Below are positions 25,697 through 34,474 of a stretch of 64,000 nucleotides of DNA, one piece after another (the first letter of the stretch is position 1; each line of letters begins with the position of its first letter). A program made the position numbers and the translations under genes. The notes under the pieces are model-generated. The model did not search any database and was not told the origin of the DNA. It worked only from the letters and a program-made list of their open reading frames with translations. This DNA is from JAAYUH01 sp964640995 (GTDB lineage: Bacteria; Caldisericota; Caldisericia; B22-G15): NCBI GenBank assembly GCA_964640995.1, contig CAZXJJ010000001.1:465171-529170 (forward strand), read 5' to 3'.

Positions 25697-26612
25697 TATC
25701 TACCCACCCACCAGCTATGGGAAATTCAATTATTTTCCCATCTTCAACTCTTTTATCAAAGATCTGAATAAATAATGATGTTGAATTAACTGTTTCTATT
25801 GCAGCGATATTTACCTTCTTTACTTCTCTATTAAATTGAGCATCAAATATGTAAGGAACTCTTGGATTAAAAAGCACCATATATTGAATATATAAATCCC
25901 ACATAAGTTTATCAAGTTCCTCAGTTGCAAATAAAACCTTATCTTTCAAAATCTCTTTTGCTTCATCCCTTGTTATTAAATAGTTATGTGATGGCAAACC
26001 TCCTGATAATAACTCTATAATTTTTTCTTTTTCCTCTTCACTATAATTACTGTGAGAAAGTAATCTATTCATAATATGTTTAATTAATGACCAAGATCTA
26101 TTTACTGTACCAATAACAAGTGGGTGTAAATTTTCTAATAAACTTTTGAAAACCTCTTCCTTTTTTTCAACACCAAATTTATCTACAAATTTAAAAAAAG
26201 AGATTAAATCTTGAACAGCAACAAAAATTATTTCACCTTTTGGATCTTTTGGATTAAGAGGTGATCTTGTTTGAGGGTCAACTGGAGTAAGTTCTGCCAT
26301 TTTTCCCATAACAATTTCATCTGCTCCAATTGCAATTAAAGTTCCAGCAGAATGCGCTCTGTAAGGAATAAGAACTGAAAATTGATTTGAAAATTCCCTC
26401 ATAATTGAAACTATTTTTGGAGGTATCTCAAGGATTCCTCCAAATGCGTGTAAGAATAGGTCTAATTTTTCAACTTTACCAATAAATCTTAAGTGGTTGT
26501 ATAGAACCTCAACTGCATCTTGAGCAATATTTGAATTTGGTCCTAGAAAATAAACTAGAAATTTAGAATTTCTCACTTTCTCTATTTCTCTAATTAAATT
26601 TTTTCTATCCAT
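25689..26612 (-). CDS. SDH-family Clp-fold serine protease (SppA-like)
   Basis: A 307-residue cytoplasmic or membrane-associated Clp/crotonase-fold protease. The segment LHAFGGI forms the oxyanion region, and AHSAGT places the nucleophile at Ser88. SAGT followed by GADEIVMGKMAELTPVDPQ is typical of the SDH-family proteinases (serine dehydrogenase proteinase family, PF01972). A Lys or Asp/His acts as base in relatives. It is the last gene of the minus-strand run that begins with gls24; the GGAGG SD is 9 nt upstream of the start. Confidence 0.85.
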   Translation of the reverse strand: MDRKNLIREIEKVRNSKFLVYFLGPNSNIAQDAVEVLYNHLRFIGKVEKLDLFLHAFGGILEIPPKIVSIMREFSNQFSVLIPYRAHSAGTLIAIGADEIVMGKMAELTPVDPQTRSPLNPKDPKGEIIFVAVQDLISFFKFVDKFGVEKKEEVFKSLLENLHPLVIGTVNRSWSLIKHIMNRLLSHSNYSEEEKEKIIELLSGGLPSHNYLITRDEAKEILKDKVLFATEELDKLMWDLYIQYMVLFNPRVPYIFDAQFNREVKKVNIAAIETVNSTSLFIQIFDKRVEDGKIIEFPIAGGWVDIK

Positions 26613-26627
26613 AAAATTTTCCTCCTA

Positions 26628-27239
26628 TTATTTGTATCTTTTAAATATTGATTCTGTGTCTCTTAAATATAGGGGATTTAAAGTTTTATAATCATCTATT
26701 TGACCATTTTTTAATTTTTTAAATCCAATTTTTCCAAGAATATATGTTTCAATTTTTAAATTAATTCCATTTCCAAATTCATTAAACAAATAGTATTCAG
26801 GGAATATTAATATTTTCTCTTTTGAAATTTTAAGTAATTCATTTTGCTTAATTATTTTTATATTTTCTCCATCAAAAACAAAAAGTTCTTTTAATCCTGC
26901 ATTAATAACTATTAAATAATTTTTTATTTTAATTTCTTCTTTTAAAACTTCAAAAGCATCAACAGTAACAATTGGAGTTTTAAATATATAATTGATTGTT
27001 TTTGCAAAAGTAAAACCTATTCTTAATCCTGTAAATGAACCTGGACCTGATAAAATAGTTAAAAAATCTAAATCGTATAGTTTTTTATTTGAATTTTTTA
27101 AAATAAAATCAATGCCAATTATATGGTCATTTTTTCTTATATCACTATAAGACCATAAATATGAAGACAAAAGTTTATCATCTTCTATAAGAGAAACTCC
27201 GTAAGGCTCTATTGCTGTATTTAATGAAATTTGAAGCAT
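26628..27239 (-). CDS. tsaB: tRNA t6A37 threonylcarbamoyladenosine biosynthesis protein TsaB
   Basis: A 203-residue ASKHA-fold protein that pairs with TsaD in making t6A37 on ANN-decoding tRNAs. The family signature ILSGPGSFTGLRIGFTFAK is clear, as is TAIEPYGVSL at the N-terminus. It overlaps tsaE by 19 nt. The partners TsaD and TsaC lie outside the window. Confidence 0.93.
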   Translation of the reverse strand: MLQISLNTAIEPYGVSLIEDDKLLSSYLWSYSDIRKNDHIIGIDFILKNSNKKLYDLDFLTILSGPGSFTGLRIGFTFAKTINYIFKTPIVTVDAFEVLKEEIKIKNYLIVINAGLKELFVFDGENIKIIKQNELLKISKEKILIFPEYYLFNEFGNGINLKIETYILGKIGFKKLKNGQIDDYKTLNPLYLRDTESIFKRYK

Positions 27240-27688
27240 CTTTTTATTAGTTCCTCTCCATTAAATGTTATAATTATTTTTCTTCTACTATCATTTAAAA
27301 TTTTTATATTTATTTCAATTAAATCAAAATTTTTAAAAAATTCCTCAACTTTATCTGCCCATTCAATAACAACAACACCTTTTTCTAAAAATTCATTTAA
27401 TCCAAGCTCAAAAATTTCTATACCATCAATTCTATAAAGATCAATATGATAAAGTGTTAACTTCCCTCCTTTTAATTCATTAACAATTATAAAAGAAGGA
27501 GATTTTATCTCTTCTATTACTCCAATTCCCTTTCCTATTCCTTTAATAAAAGTTGATTTACCTGCTCCAAGTTCACCTTTTATAAGAATTAAATCACCAA
27601 TTTGTAAGCAACTTGATAACTTTTTTCCTAAATCTATTGTTTCAAAACTACTTTTTGTTTTTATCTCTACTTTTTTTCTCTTCACCAA
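27221..27688 (-). CDS. tsaE: tRNA t6A37 threonylcarbamoyladenosine biosynthesis ATPase TsaE
   Basis: A 155-residue P-loop ATPase that stimulates t6A synthesis with TsaB/TsaD. Walker A is GELGAGKSTFIKGI, followed by the family's SPSFIIVNEL and HIDLYRI segments and VIEWADKV. The start is TTG at 27688 or GTG at 27685; both lie inside the 3' end of the Lon-like gene (about 40-nt overlap) with no good SD, so translation is probably coupled. Confidence 0.93.
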   Translation of the reverse strand: MVKRKKVEIKTKSSFETIDLGKKLSSCLQIGDLILIKGELGAGKSTFIKGIGKGIGVIEEIKSPSFIIVNELKGGKLTLYHIDLYRIDGIEIFELGLNEFLEKGVVVIEWADKVEEFFKNFDLIEINIKILNDSRRKIIITFNGEELIKRCFKFH

Positions 27689-30002
27689 ATTTTTTGTATG
27701 AAATTGCTAATTTATACAATTCTTCATTAACTTTTTTATCGATTTCTTGAATGTTCAAACCTGTCAAAATTTCTAATCCCTCTTCGATTGTTGAAATCGC
27801 ATATATGTGAAATTTACATTCTTTAACTGCATCTATCACTTCCTTTTTGAGCATAAGATTTTTAACATTTGTCTTAGGAATTATTACTCCTTGTTTACCA
27901 TTAAATCCTTTAATTTTACATGTATCAAAAAATCCCTCAATTTTTCTGTTGACTCCTCCAATCGGTTGAATTTCTCCTTTTTGGTTAACAGATCCAGTTA
28001 CTGCAAGATATTGTTTTATTGGTATTTTACCTATACTTGAAATTAATGCATAGAGTTCGGCACTTGATGCAGAATCACCCTCAACTTCCTCATATGATTG
28101 TTCGAAAGTAAGAGTTGCATTAAGAGAAAGAGGCTTATCTTTTGCATATCTCTCACCAATAAAACCAGAGAGAATCATGACACCCTTATCATGAATTCTT
28201 CCAGAAAGTTTTACTTCTCTTTCAATATTAATAATACCTTTTCCTCCCATGGAGATATCTGCTGTAATTTTTGTAGGTTTTGCAAAATCAAAGTCACCTA
28301 TAGAAATTATTGCAAGACCATTTATTTGACCAATTTTTTCTCCATCAACATCAATAAGAAGTGTTCCATCTTTTATTAATTCATGAATTTTTTTCTCAAT
28401 TAAATTTGATCTGTAATATTTCTCATATATTGCTTTTATAATGTGTTTTGCTTCAATATAATTTGAATTTTCTTTTTGAGCCCAATAATTAGCTTCAGTA
28501 ATTAAATCTCCTATCAGTTGGAATCTTGTTGTTATTTTATCTTGATCTTCAACAACTCTTGATCCATATTCAATTACCTCTTTAACTGCATCTTTGGTTA
28601 AATGTTTAAAATTCTCCCTTCTAACATAACTACTGATAAAATTTACATATTTATTCATGTTTTCTTCATTTCTATCCATTTCTGTATCAAAATCTGCTTT
28701 AACTCTGAAAAGTTTTTTGAAATCTTCATCATAATAATAAAGTAGATAATAAATATATGGAGTTCCAATTAATATAACTTTTACATCTATTGGAATGGGT
28801 TCTGGTTTTATAGATACTGTTGGTACAATTTTTAATTGTTCAAGAGGATTTTCTATAATTGATTCTTTGTTCTTTAGTGTTCTTTTCAATGCATCCCAAG
28901 AGAATTGATTTAAAAGAAGGTCAAGTGCGTTTATTATAATATATCCACCATTTGCTTTATGAATTGAACCAGATTTTATCAAATTAAAATCTGTAAACAT
29001 GACACCCATTTTAGTTTCATACTCAATTCCACCAAGTAAATTGAAATATGTCGGATTTGTTTCAAAAACAACAGGTGCGCCTTTTGTTTTTGAATTATCA
29101 ACAATTACATTTATCCTATATCTCCTTAAAAATTCATCACTATTTTCTTTTGGTGATTTAAAGAAATTTAAATTATTAATTATATCTTCTTTTAATTCAT
29201 CAAGATAATCGCTAACTTCTGGAACATCGCTATACTTTTCTTTTAAATCTTTTAGAAGATGCCCAATTGCAAATACAGCAATTTCAATATCAAGTTCATT
29301 TAAATTTTCAATTATTCTCTTATCAATTTTTTTAATTTTTAAAACAACTTCATTTAATTCCTCAAGTAATTTTTGACCTTCTTCTTGAATTCTTTTTTGG
29401 TCTTCCGGAGTTAATTTTTGAAAATCCTCAGGTTTAAGTGGCACACCATCTTTAAGTGGAATTGTTAAAACACCTGTTGGAGTTAATTGAATTAAAAATC
29501 CTTTTTCTTTGGCAATATTTTCAATTTCTTGAATTATATTTTCCTTTTCTATTTGAAATCTTTTTACAATTTCATTCCTTCTTCTTTCATAATCTTCTGT
29601 TTCAAATGCTTTAGGAATAGTTTTTCTAATTGTTGAAATAAAATCTTCCATATCTTTTGCAAAACTATTACCTCTTCCTGCAGGAAATTTTATTAAATTT
29701 GGTCTATCAGGATCTTTAAAGTTATACACATAACAAAAATCATCTGGTGTTTTTTCATCTTTTGCCTTTTCACTTACAATTCTTCTTATTGCAGATGTTC
29801 TTCCTGAACCAGAGGGACCGGAAATATATAAATTGTATCCATCAACTTTAATATCAAGTGCAAAATTTATACTTGATAGAGCTCTTTCTTGGCCTATTAA
29901 GAATTCAATAGGTTGAATTTCCTCTGTTGTTTTAAAATTAAAAATCGATAAATCACACTCTTTTTTTAATTGATTTGGATTTAATTTGTATTTTTCACTC
30001 AT
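27648..30002 (-). CDS. Lon-like ATP-dependent protease (LonB/AAA_32 type)
   Basis: A 784-residue Lon-related protease. Walker A is GPSGSGRTSAIRR near residue 60; a long inserted helical region follows. The C-terminal Lon protease domain has the Ser in GDSASSAELYALIS (near residue 645) and the Lys in GGVNRKIEG (near 685), the Ser-Lys dyad. This type lacks the N-terminal LAN domain of classical Lon and has an HDIG-free AAA core. Sits 3' of fakA/degV and 5' of tsaE in a seven-gene run, with the ATG overlapping the degV stop by 1 nt. Confidence 0.93.
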   Translation of the reverse strand: MSEKYKLNPNQLKKECDLSIFNFKTTEEIQPIEFLIGQERALSSINFALDIKVDGYNLYISGPSGSGRTSAIRRIVSEKAKDEKTPDDFCYVYNFKDPDRPNLIKFPAGRGNSFAKDMEDFISTIRKTIPKAFETEDYERRRNEIVKRFQIEKENIIQEIENIAKEKGFLIQLTPTGVLTIPLKDGVPLKPEDFQKLTPEDQKRIQEEGQKLLEELNEVVLKIKKIDKRIIENLNELDIEIAVFAIGHLLKDLKEKYSDVPEVSDYLDELKEDIINNLNFFKSPKENSDEFLRRYRINVIVDNSKTKGAPVVFETNPTYFNLLGGIEYETKMGVMFTDFNLIKSGSIHKANGGYIIINALDLLLNQFSWDALKRTLKNKESIIENPLEQLKIVPTVSIKPEPIPIDVKVILIGTPYIYYLLYYYDEDFKKLFRVKADFDTEMDRNEENMNKYVNFISSYVRRENFKHLTKDAVKEVIEYGSRVVEDQDKITTRFQLIGDLITEANYWAQKENSNYIEAKHIIKAIYEKYYRSNLIEKKIHELIKDGTLLIDVDGEKIGQINGLAIISIGDFDFAKPTKITADISMGGKGIINIEREVKLSGRIHDKGVMILSGFIGERYAKDKPLSLNATLTFEQSYEEVEGDSASSAELYALISSIGKIPIKQYLAVTGSVNQKGEIQPIGGVNRKIEGFFDTCKIKGFNGKQGVIIPKTNVKNLMLKKEVIDAVKECKFHIYAISTIEEGLEILTGLNIQEIDKKVNEELYKLAISYKKFGEEKKSRDKNKK

Positions 30003-30847
30003 TACTCCTCCTCAATTAAATTTATTGAAACTCCGAGGGACCCAGGGCCAGCATGGACACCAAGGGCACTGCTAATTAGTTTAGTAAAAGAATATTTAGG
30101 TTTTACTATTTTCATTATCTCTTCTTTAACAAAGTTTATCTCCTCTTCAGCATCTCCATGAACAAAAGCAATTTCAAAATCTTTATTAATTTTGAGGTGA
30201 TCTAAAACAATTTTTATTAACTCTTTTATTGAATTTCTTCTTCCTCTAATAAGTTTATATATTTTAGGCAATCCATTTTTCATTGTGAGAATTGGTTTAA
30301 TATCAAGAATATTTGAAACAATTGCTTTAATATCTTTAACTCTTCCTCCTTTATTTACATAATCAAGTGTATTTAAGGTAAAAATCAGAGAAACTTTTGA
30401 TATTAAATCATTAAACTTTTTTAAAATTTCTTTTCTTGAGAGTCCTTTATCTATTAGCTCTTGAACTCTTTTTACAATAAAACCATAAGATGCTGATATA
30501 TGATTTGAATCAAGAATATCTATTTTTTCTTTATCAACCTCTTCTTTTGCTATTTTGGCAGCATTAACTGTACCTGAGCCTTTTCCAGTTATGTGAATTG
30601 AAATTACTTCATCGCCTTTTTCAATTAGATCTCTATAAACTTTTATGAAATCTTCAAGAGGAGGTTGTGAAGTGCTGATATTTTTATTTTTCTTTAAAAG
30701 TTCAAAAAACTCCTCACTTTTGATATCAATACCATCTCTTAAAAATTTATCATCTAATTTTAAATATAAAGGTATAACCTTTATATCATTTTCTTTTAAA
30801 TACTTCTCTGGTAAATCACAACCAGAATCAACAACTAATTTAATCAT
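30002..30847 (-). CDS. fakB: DegV family fatty-acid-binding protein (FakB)
   Basis: A 281-residue DegV protein directly after a FakA-like kinase gene. The family positions are LVVDSGCDLP, ISTSQPPLEDF, ITGKGSGTVNAA and SSALGVHAGPGSLGVS. In Firmicutes, FakB binds a fatty acid whose carboxylate is phosphorylated by FakA for phospholipid synthesis. The genomic pairing (3-nt gap) strongly supports that role here. A second DegV gene is at 11.6-12.5 kb. Confidence 0.9.
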   Translation of the reverse strand: MIKLVVDSGCDLPEKYLKENDIKVIPLYLKLDDKFLRDGIDIKSEEFFELLKKNKNISTSQPPLEDFIKVYRDLIEKGDEVISIHITGKGSGTVNAAKIAKEEVDKEKIDILDSNHISASYGFIVKRVQELIDKGLSRKEILKKFNDLISKVSLIFTLNTLDYVNKGGRVKDIKAIVSNILDIKPILTMKNGLPKIYKLIRGRRNSIKELIKIVLDHLKINKDFEIAFVHGDAEEEINFVKEEIMKIVKPKYSFTKLISSALGVHAGPGSLGVSINLIEEE

Positions 30848-30850
30848 ATT

Positions 30851-32413
30851 TTACTCCAATGCTATTATATAATAATAAAGTGGTTGGCCACCAAAATATA
30901 CTTCAATATCGCAATTCGGATATAATTCTTGAAGATCTTCTCTAAGTTTTTTAGCTCTTTCTTCATCAATTTCTTCTCCATAGTATATTGATATAAGTGT
31001 TCCATCTTCAATTTCTATTGTTTTTAGCATCTCTATCAAAGATTTTTCAGGAGACTCTTTGTTTCCAACAATTTTATCATCAAAAATAGAAATATAATCT
31101 CCCTCATTAATTTTTTTGTCATTAAAAATAGTATCCCTAATTGATTTTGTTACTTCAATAACTCTAATATTTTGTATATATTCTTTTAAATCTTCAATTA
31201 TCTCTTCAAAACTTTTATTTTTGTCAACCATGGTAAGAGAAGTTATACATTCTGGTATAGATTTTGTTGGTATCACTTCAACCTTTTTTTCTGTTAACTC
31301 TTTTGTTTGTAGTGCAGAAAAATAAACATTAGAATTATTTGGAAAAACAATAACTTTATCAGCATTAACACTTTCTATTCCTTCAAGTATCTCTTTTGTT
31401 GATGGATTAAAAGTTTGCCCTCCTTCAACTATAAAATCAACTCCCGCTTCTTTTAAAATTTTTTCAAATCCTTTGCCTCTTGAAACAGCAACAAAGCCAA
31501 TCTCTTTTTTTGTTTCTCTTAATTTATCAACTTCATATTGCATATTTTCAATATTTATTTTTATAATTGTTCCCTTTTTATTGAAATAATTAATCAAATC
31601 AAATAAATTATTTGTGTGAAAATGAATTTTAAAGAAATCCTCTTCCTTTCCAACAATTAATGAATCTCCTTCTGTGTTGAAATCTCTCATTATCGCATCT
31701 TCTTTAAGATTGGTAGAGAGTAAAATTACTACATCATAAGGGTAAATTAGTTTTTCAAATTTTCTTGGTTCTTTTAATTCAATTTTTTCAAGTTCAACCT
31801 CTCTTCCTTTTATTGCTTTATAACCACCTTCTACAAAACACAAGAAGCCAAGACCTCCAGCATCAACAACTCCTGCTTCTTTTAAAATACTTAACATTTC
31901 TGGAGTTTTTTTAAGGGTTTCTCTACCTTTTAAAATTGCATCAAAAAAAGCATCCTCTAAATTTTTTCCTTCTTTTATTTTTTCATAAAGAGTTTTTGCA
32001 AAACTTTTTGCAACAGTTAAAATTGTTCCTTCAACTGGTTTTATTACTGCTTTATATGCTTTTGAAACTCCCTCAATAAATGAAAGAGAAAGATCTCTTG
32101 GAGTTATTATATCTTTATCTTTTAAAACAATATTCATTCCCTTAAAAATTTGTGACATTATAACTCCAGAATTTCCCCTTGCCCCCATCAAACTTCCTCT
32201 TGCTATACTTTGCGATACTTCACCAACTGTTTTTGGATTATTTTTGTTTATCTCTTCATAACTTGATTGAAGTGTCATATACATGTTTGTGCCTGTGTCT
32301 CCATCTGGTACTGGAAAAACATTTAATTTATTTATATCTTCTTTTCTTTTCTCAACTTCTTTATATCCTTGATAAAAGAAGTTAAGAAAACAATCTTTAT
32401 CGATATATTCCAA
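30851..32413 (-). CDS. fakA: Fatty acid kinase FakA-like protein (DhaL/DAK2 + DegV-like C-terminus)
   Basis: A 520-residue two-domain kinase. The N-terminal DhaL domain has the Mg-ATP motif VPDGDTGTNMYMTLQ (near residue 30) and GARGNSGVIMSQIFKG. The middle and C-terminal parts match the YloV/FakA C-terminal domain that holds the FakB partner. It phosphorylates FakB-bound fatty acids. The start has an AGGAGTAGT SD 3' of gls24 (2-nt gap). The order gls24-fakA-degV is common in Firmicutes and Thermotogota. Confidence 0.92.
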   Translation of the reverse strand: MEYIDKDCFLNFFYQGYKEVEKRKEDINKLNVFPVPDGDTGTNMYMTLQSSYEEINKNNPKTVGEVSQSIARGSLMGARGNSGVIMSQIFKGMNIVLKDKDIITPRDLSLSFIEGVSKAYKAVIKPVEGTILTVAKSFAKTLYEKIKEGKNLEDAFFDAILKGRETLKKTPEMLSILKEAGVVDAGGLGFLCFVEGGYKAIKGREVELEKIELKEPRKFEKLIYPYDVVILLSTNLKEDAIMRDFNTEGDSLIVGKEEDFFKIHFHTNNLFDLINYFNKKGTIIKINIENMQYEVDKLRETKKEIGFVAVSRGKGFEKILKEAGVDFIVEGGQTFNPSTKEILEGIESVNADKVIVFPNNSNVYFSALQTKELTEKKVEVIPTKSIPECITSLTMVDKNKSFEEIIEDLKEYIQNIRVIEVTKSIRDTIFNDKKINEGDYISIFDDKIVGNKESPEKSLIEMLKTIEIEDGTLISIYYGEEIDEERAKKLREDLQELYPNCDIEVYFGGQPLYYYIIALE

Positions 32414-32415
32414 AA

Positions 32416-32745
32416 CTACTCCTCCTTGACTTCTTCAACTATAACCTTTATTTCTGGTTTTATATGAATCATCTTTTGAAATGAAAATTCTGCCTGTTCA
32501 ATTAAATTATTTATAACTTCTTTTATATTTATTCCTTTTGAGACAAAAATATGATATTTAATAATAAATTTTCCATTTCGAAACTCAACTTCAACTCCTC
32601 TTGTTGCTTCACTGGAACCAAGTGCTTTTTCAATTTTCTGTATTATATTTACTGGTGCCATTCCAACAATACCATAACATCTAAGAGCAGATAGAATTGC
32701 TATATCTCTAATTGCATTTTTATGTATAAAACTTTTTCCTTTCAT
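32416..32745 (-). CDS. Asp23/Gls24 family protein
   Basis: A 109-residue alkaline-shock Asp23/Gls24 domain protein. The pattern VMAPVNIIQKIEKALGSSE-like segment (GMAPVNIIQKI), VEVEFRNGKFIIKYHIFVSKG and the C-terminal amphipathic helix fit. Conserved immediately before fakA in many genomes; its role is unclear, linked to envelope or fatty-acid stress. TATAAT on the minus strand ends 9 nt before the ATG, with no SD. Confidence 0.9.
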   Translation of the reverse strand: MKGKSFIHKNAIRDIAILSALRCYGIVGMAPVNIIQKIEKALGSSEATRGVEVEFRNGKFIIKYHIFVSKGINIKEVINNLIEQAEFSFQKMIHIKPEIKVIVEEVKEE

Positions 32746-32754
32746 CTTTTTACT

Positions 32755-32760
32755 ATTATA
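32755..32760 (-). promoter_or_regulatory. -10 box of the gls24-fakA operon
   Basis: TATAAT on the minus strand, 9 nt before the gls24 ATG. It is divergent from, and only 13 bp away from, the plus-strand TATAAT at 32774-32779, so the two promoters may interfere. Confidence 0.6.
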
Positions 32761-32773
32761 TCATTAATTTTTA

Positions 32774-32779
32774 TATAAT
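32774..32779 (+). promoter_or_regulatory. -10 box of the AtpZ-like gene
   Basis: TATAAT ends 10 nt before the ATG at 32790, and no SD is present. Confidence 0.55.
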
Positions 32780-32789
32780 TAACTTGTAA

Positions 32790-32984
32790 ATGAAAAATAA
32801 AAGTTTTATTCAAATAGTATTTGAGGTTATTTTTATTTTTATATCCACAACTATAGTATTTGGTTTTATCGGAAATTTATTAGATAAAAAATTAAATACA
32901 TCACCAATTTTTCTTTTAATTTTTGTTATTTCTGGAGTTTTTTTATCTTTATATTTACTTTATCTTTATAACAAAAATATCTAA
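32790..32984 (+). CDS. AtpI/AtpZ-like small membrane protein
   Basis: A 64-residue protein with two membrane helices. The loop between them, GFIGNLLDKKLNTSPIFLLI, is the signature of AtpZ/AtpI-like F0F1-associated proteins. These are proposed to help c-ring assembly or Mg2+ supply for ATP synthase. Normally it is the first gene of the atp operon; here no ATP synthase gene is within reach, so it is an orphan copy. It has its own near-leaderless promoter. Confidence 0.75.
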   Translation: MKNKSFIQIVFEVIFIFISTTIVFGFIGNLLDKKLNTSPIFLLIFVISGVFLSLYLLYLYNKNI

Positions 32985-32991
32985 AATAAAG

Positions 32992-32997
32992 TATAAT
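32992..32997 (+). promoter_or_regulatory. Candidate -10 box of lemA-htpX
   Basis: TATAAT 23 nt before the lemA ATG, with GGAGGTG between. No clear -35. Confidence 0.45.
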
Positions 32998-33020
32998 TAA
33001 AAGAAATTGGAGGTGAAGTA

Positions 33021-33569
33021 ATGATTGGATGGATCATTTTGGGAGTAGTGCTGATTGTGCTCTTTTGGTTCATTGGCACTTACAACATGTTTATAACTCT
33101 AAAAAACAGAGTTAAAAATGCATGGGCGCAAATAGATGTTCAACTTAAAAGAAGGTATGATTTGATTCCAAATTTAGTTGAAACTGTTAAAGGTTATGCA
33201 AAACATGAAAAAGAAGTTTTTGAAAAAGTTACAGATTTAAGAACAAGAGCAATGAGTGCAGGTTCAATAAAAGATATAGGAGAGGCAAACAATCAATTAA
33301 CTGGTGCTTTAAAAACTCTTTTTGCAGTTGCAGAGGCATATCCAGAACTTAAAGCAAATGAAAATTTTTTAAAACTTCAAGAAGAATTAACAAATACAGA
33401 AAACAAAATCGCTTTTGCTAGACAATTCTATAATGATATTGTTATGAACTTTAATGCAGCACAAGAAAGAATCCCTGCAGTTTTTGTTGCAAGAATAATG
33501 GGATTAACACCTGCTGAATATTATCCAGTTCCAGAAGAAGAGAGAGGAACAGTAAGAGTTAGTTTCTAA
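33021..33569 (+). CDS. lemA: LemA family protein
   Basis: A 182-residue membrane-anchored coiled-helix protein. Residues 1-24 form one transmembrane helix, followed by the family signature NRVKNAWAQIDVQLKRRYDL, NLVETVKGYAKHE and RQFYNDIVMNFN. Function unsettled; it is commonly paired with HtpX-type proteases, exactly as here (3-nt gap). Confidence 0.93.
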   Translation: MIGWIILGVVLIVLFWFIGTYNMFITLKNRVKNAWAQIDVQLKRRYDLIPNLVETVKGYAKHEKEVFEKVTDLRTRAMSAGSIKDIGEANNQLTGALKTLFAVAEAYPELKANENFLKLQEELTNTENKIAFARQFYNDIVMNFNAAQERIPAVFVARIMGLTPAEYYPVPEEERGTVRVSF

Positions 33570-33572
33570 AAA

Positions 33573-34460
33573 ATGAAAAAAACTCTTTATGAGTTAATAT
33601 CTGAAAATAAAAGAAAAACATTTTTCTTTCTGATTATCTTTTCTATAATTCTCTTCCTAATAGGGTATCTATTTGTGAGTGCTCTTGAATGGGGAACTAG
33701 TGGTTTAATACTAATAGGACTATTCATAATTTTTTACAACTTAATTGTTTATTATAATTCAGATAAAATAGCACTTCTTTCTGTTGGAGCAATTCCTGCT
33801 GATAGAGACAGATTTTACATACTTCATAATATTGTTGAAGAGGTTTCAGTTGCCACAGGAATTCCAAAGCCAAAGGTTTACATTATGAATGAACCACAAC
33901 CTAATGCTTTTGCAACAGGAAGAAATCCACAAAATGCATCAATTTGCGTGACAACAGGACTTCTTGAAATGATGAATAGGGAAGAACTTCAAGGTGTTAT
34001 AGCACATGAGATTTCCCACATCAGAAATTTTGATGTTTTACTTATGACTGTAATAGGAATAGTAGTGGGTTTAATAGTTTTGATGAGAGACATATTTTTA
34101 AGAAGTATGTTTTTCTATGGAGGAGGTAGAAAAAGAGATAGAGAGGGTGGTAATGTAATTCTTGTTGTTATTGCTCTGATACTTGCAATTATTTCTCCGA
34201 TTCTTGTTGCATTAATAAGAGCTGCAATTTCAAGACAAAGAGAGTATCTCGCAGATGCAGATGGTGCGTATATTGTAAGAAATCCTTATGGACTTGCAAG
34301 TGCATTAAAAAAATTAGGTGAATATAAAAAGGAAATGAGTGTTGCATCAGATGCAACAGCTCATTTATTTATAAGAAGTCCTTTCTCTGGTGAGAAACTT
34401 TTTGCAACACACCCACCAATAGAAGAGAGAATAAAAAGGCTTTTAAGTTTAACATTTTAA
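33573..34460 (+). CDS. htpX: HtpX-like M48 membrane metalloprotease
   Basis: A 295-residue integral membrane zinc protease for quality control of membrane proteins. Two N-terminal helices, the zinc motif HEISH (about residues 146-150), two further helices and the third ligand region QREYLADADGAY are visible; THPPIEERIKRL closes the domain. Co-transcribed with lemA. Start without a strong SD, probably coupled. Confidence 0.92.
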   Translation: MKKTLYELISENKRKTFFFLIIFSIILFLIGYLFVSALEWGTSGLILIGLFIIFYNLIVYYNSDKIALLSVGAIPADRDRFYILHNIVEEVSVATGIPKPKVYIMNEPQPNAFATGRNPQNASICVTTGLLEMMNREELQGVIAHEISHIRNFDVLLMTVIGIVVGLIVLMRDIFLRSMFFYGGGRKRDREGGNVILVVIALILAIISPILVALIRAAISRQREYLADADGAYIVRNPYGLASALKKLGEYKKEMSVASDATAHLFIRSPFSGEKLFATHPPIEERIKRLLSLTF

Positions 34461-34474
34461 ATTTAGGAGGATTT

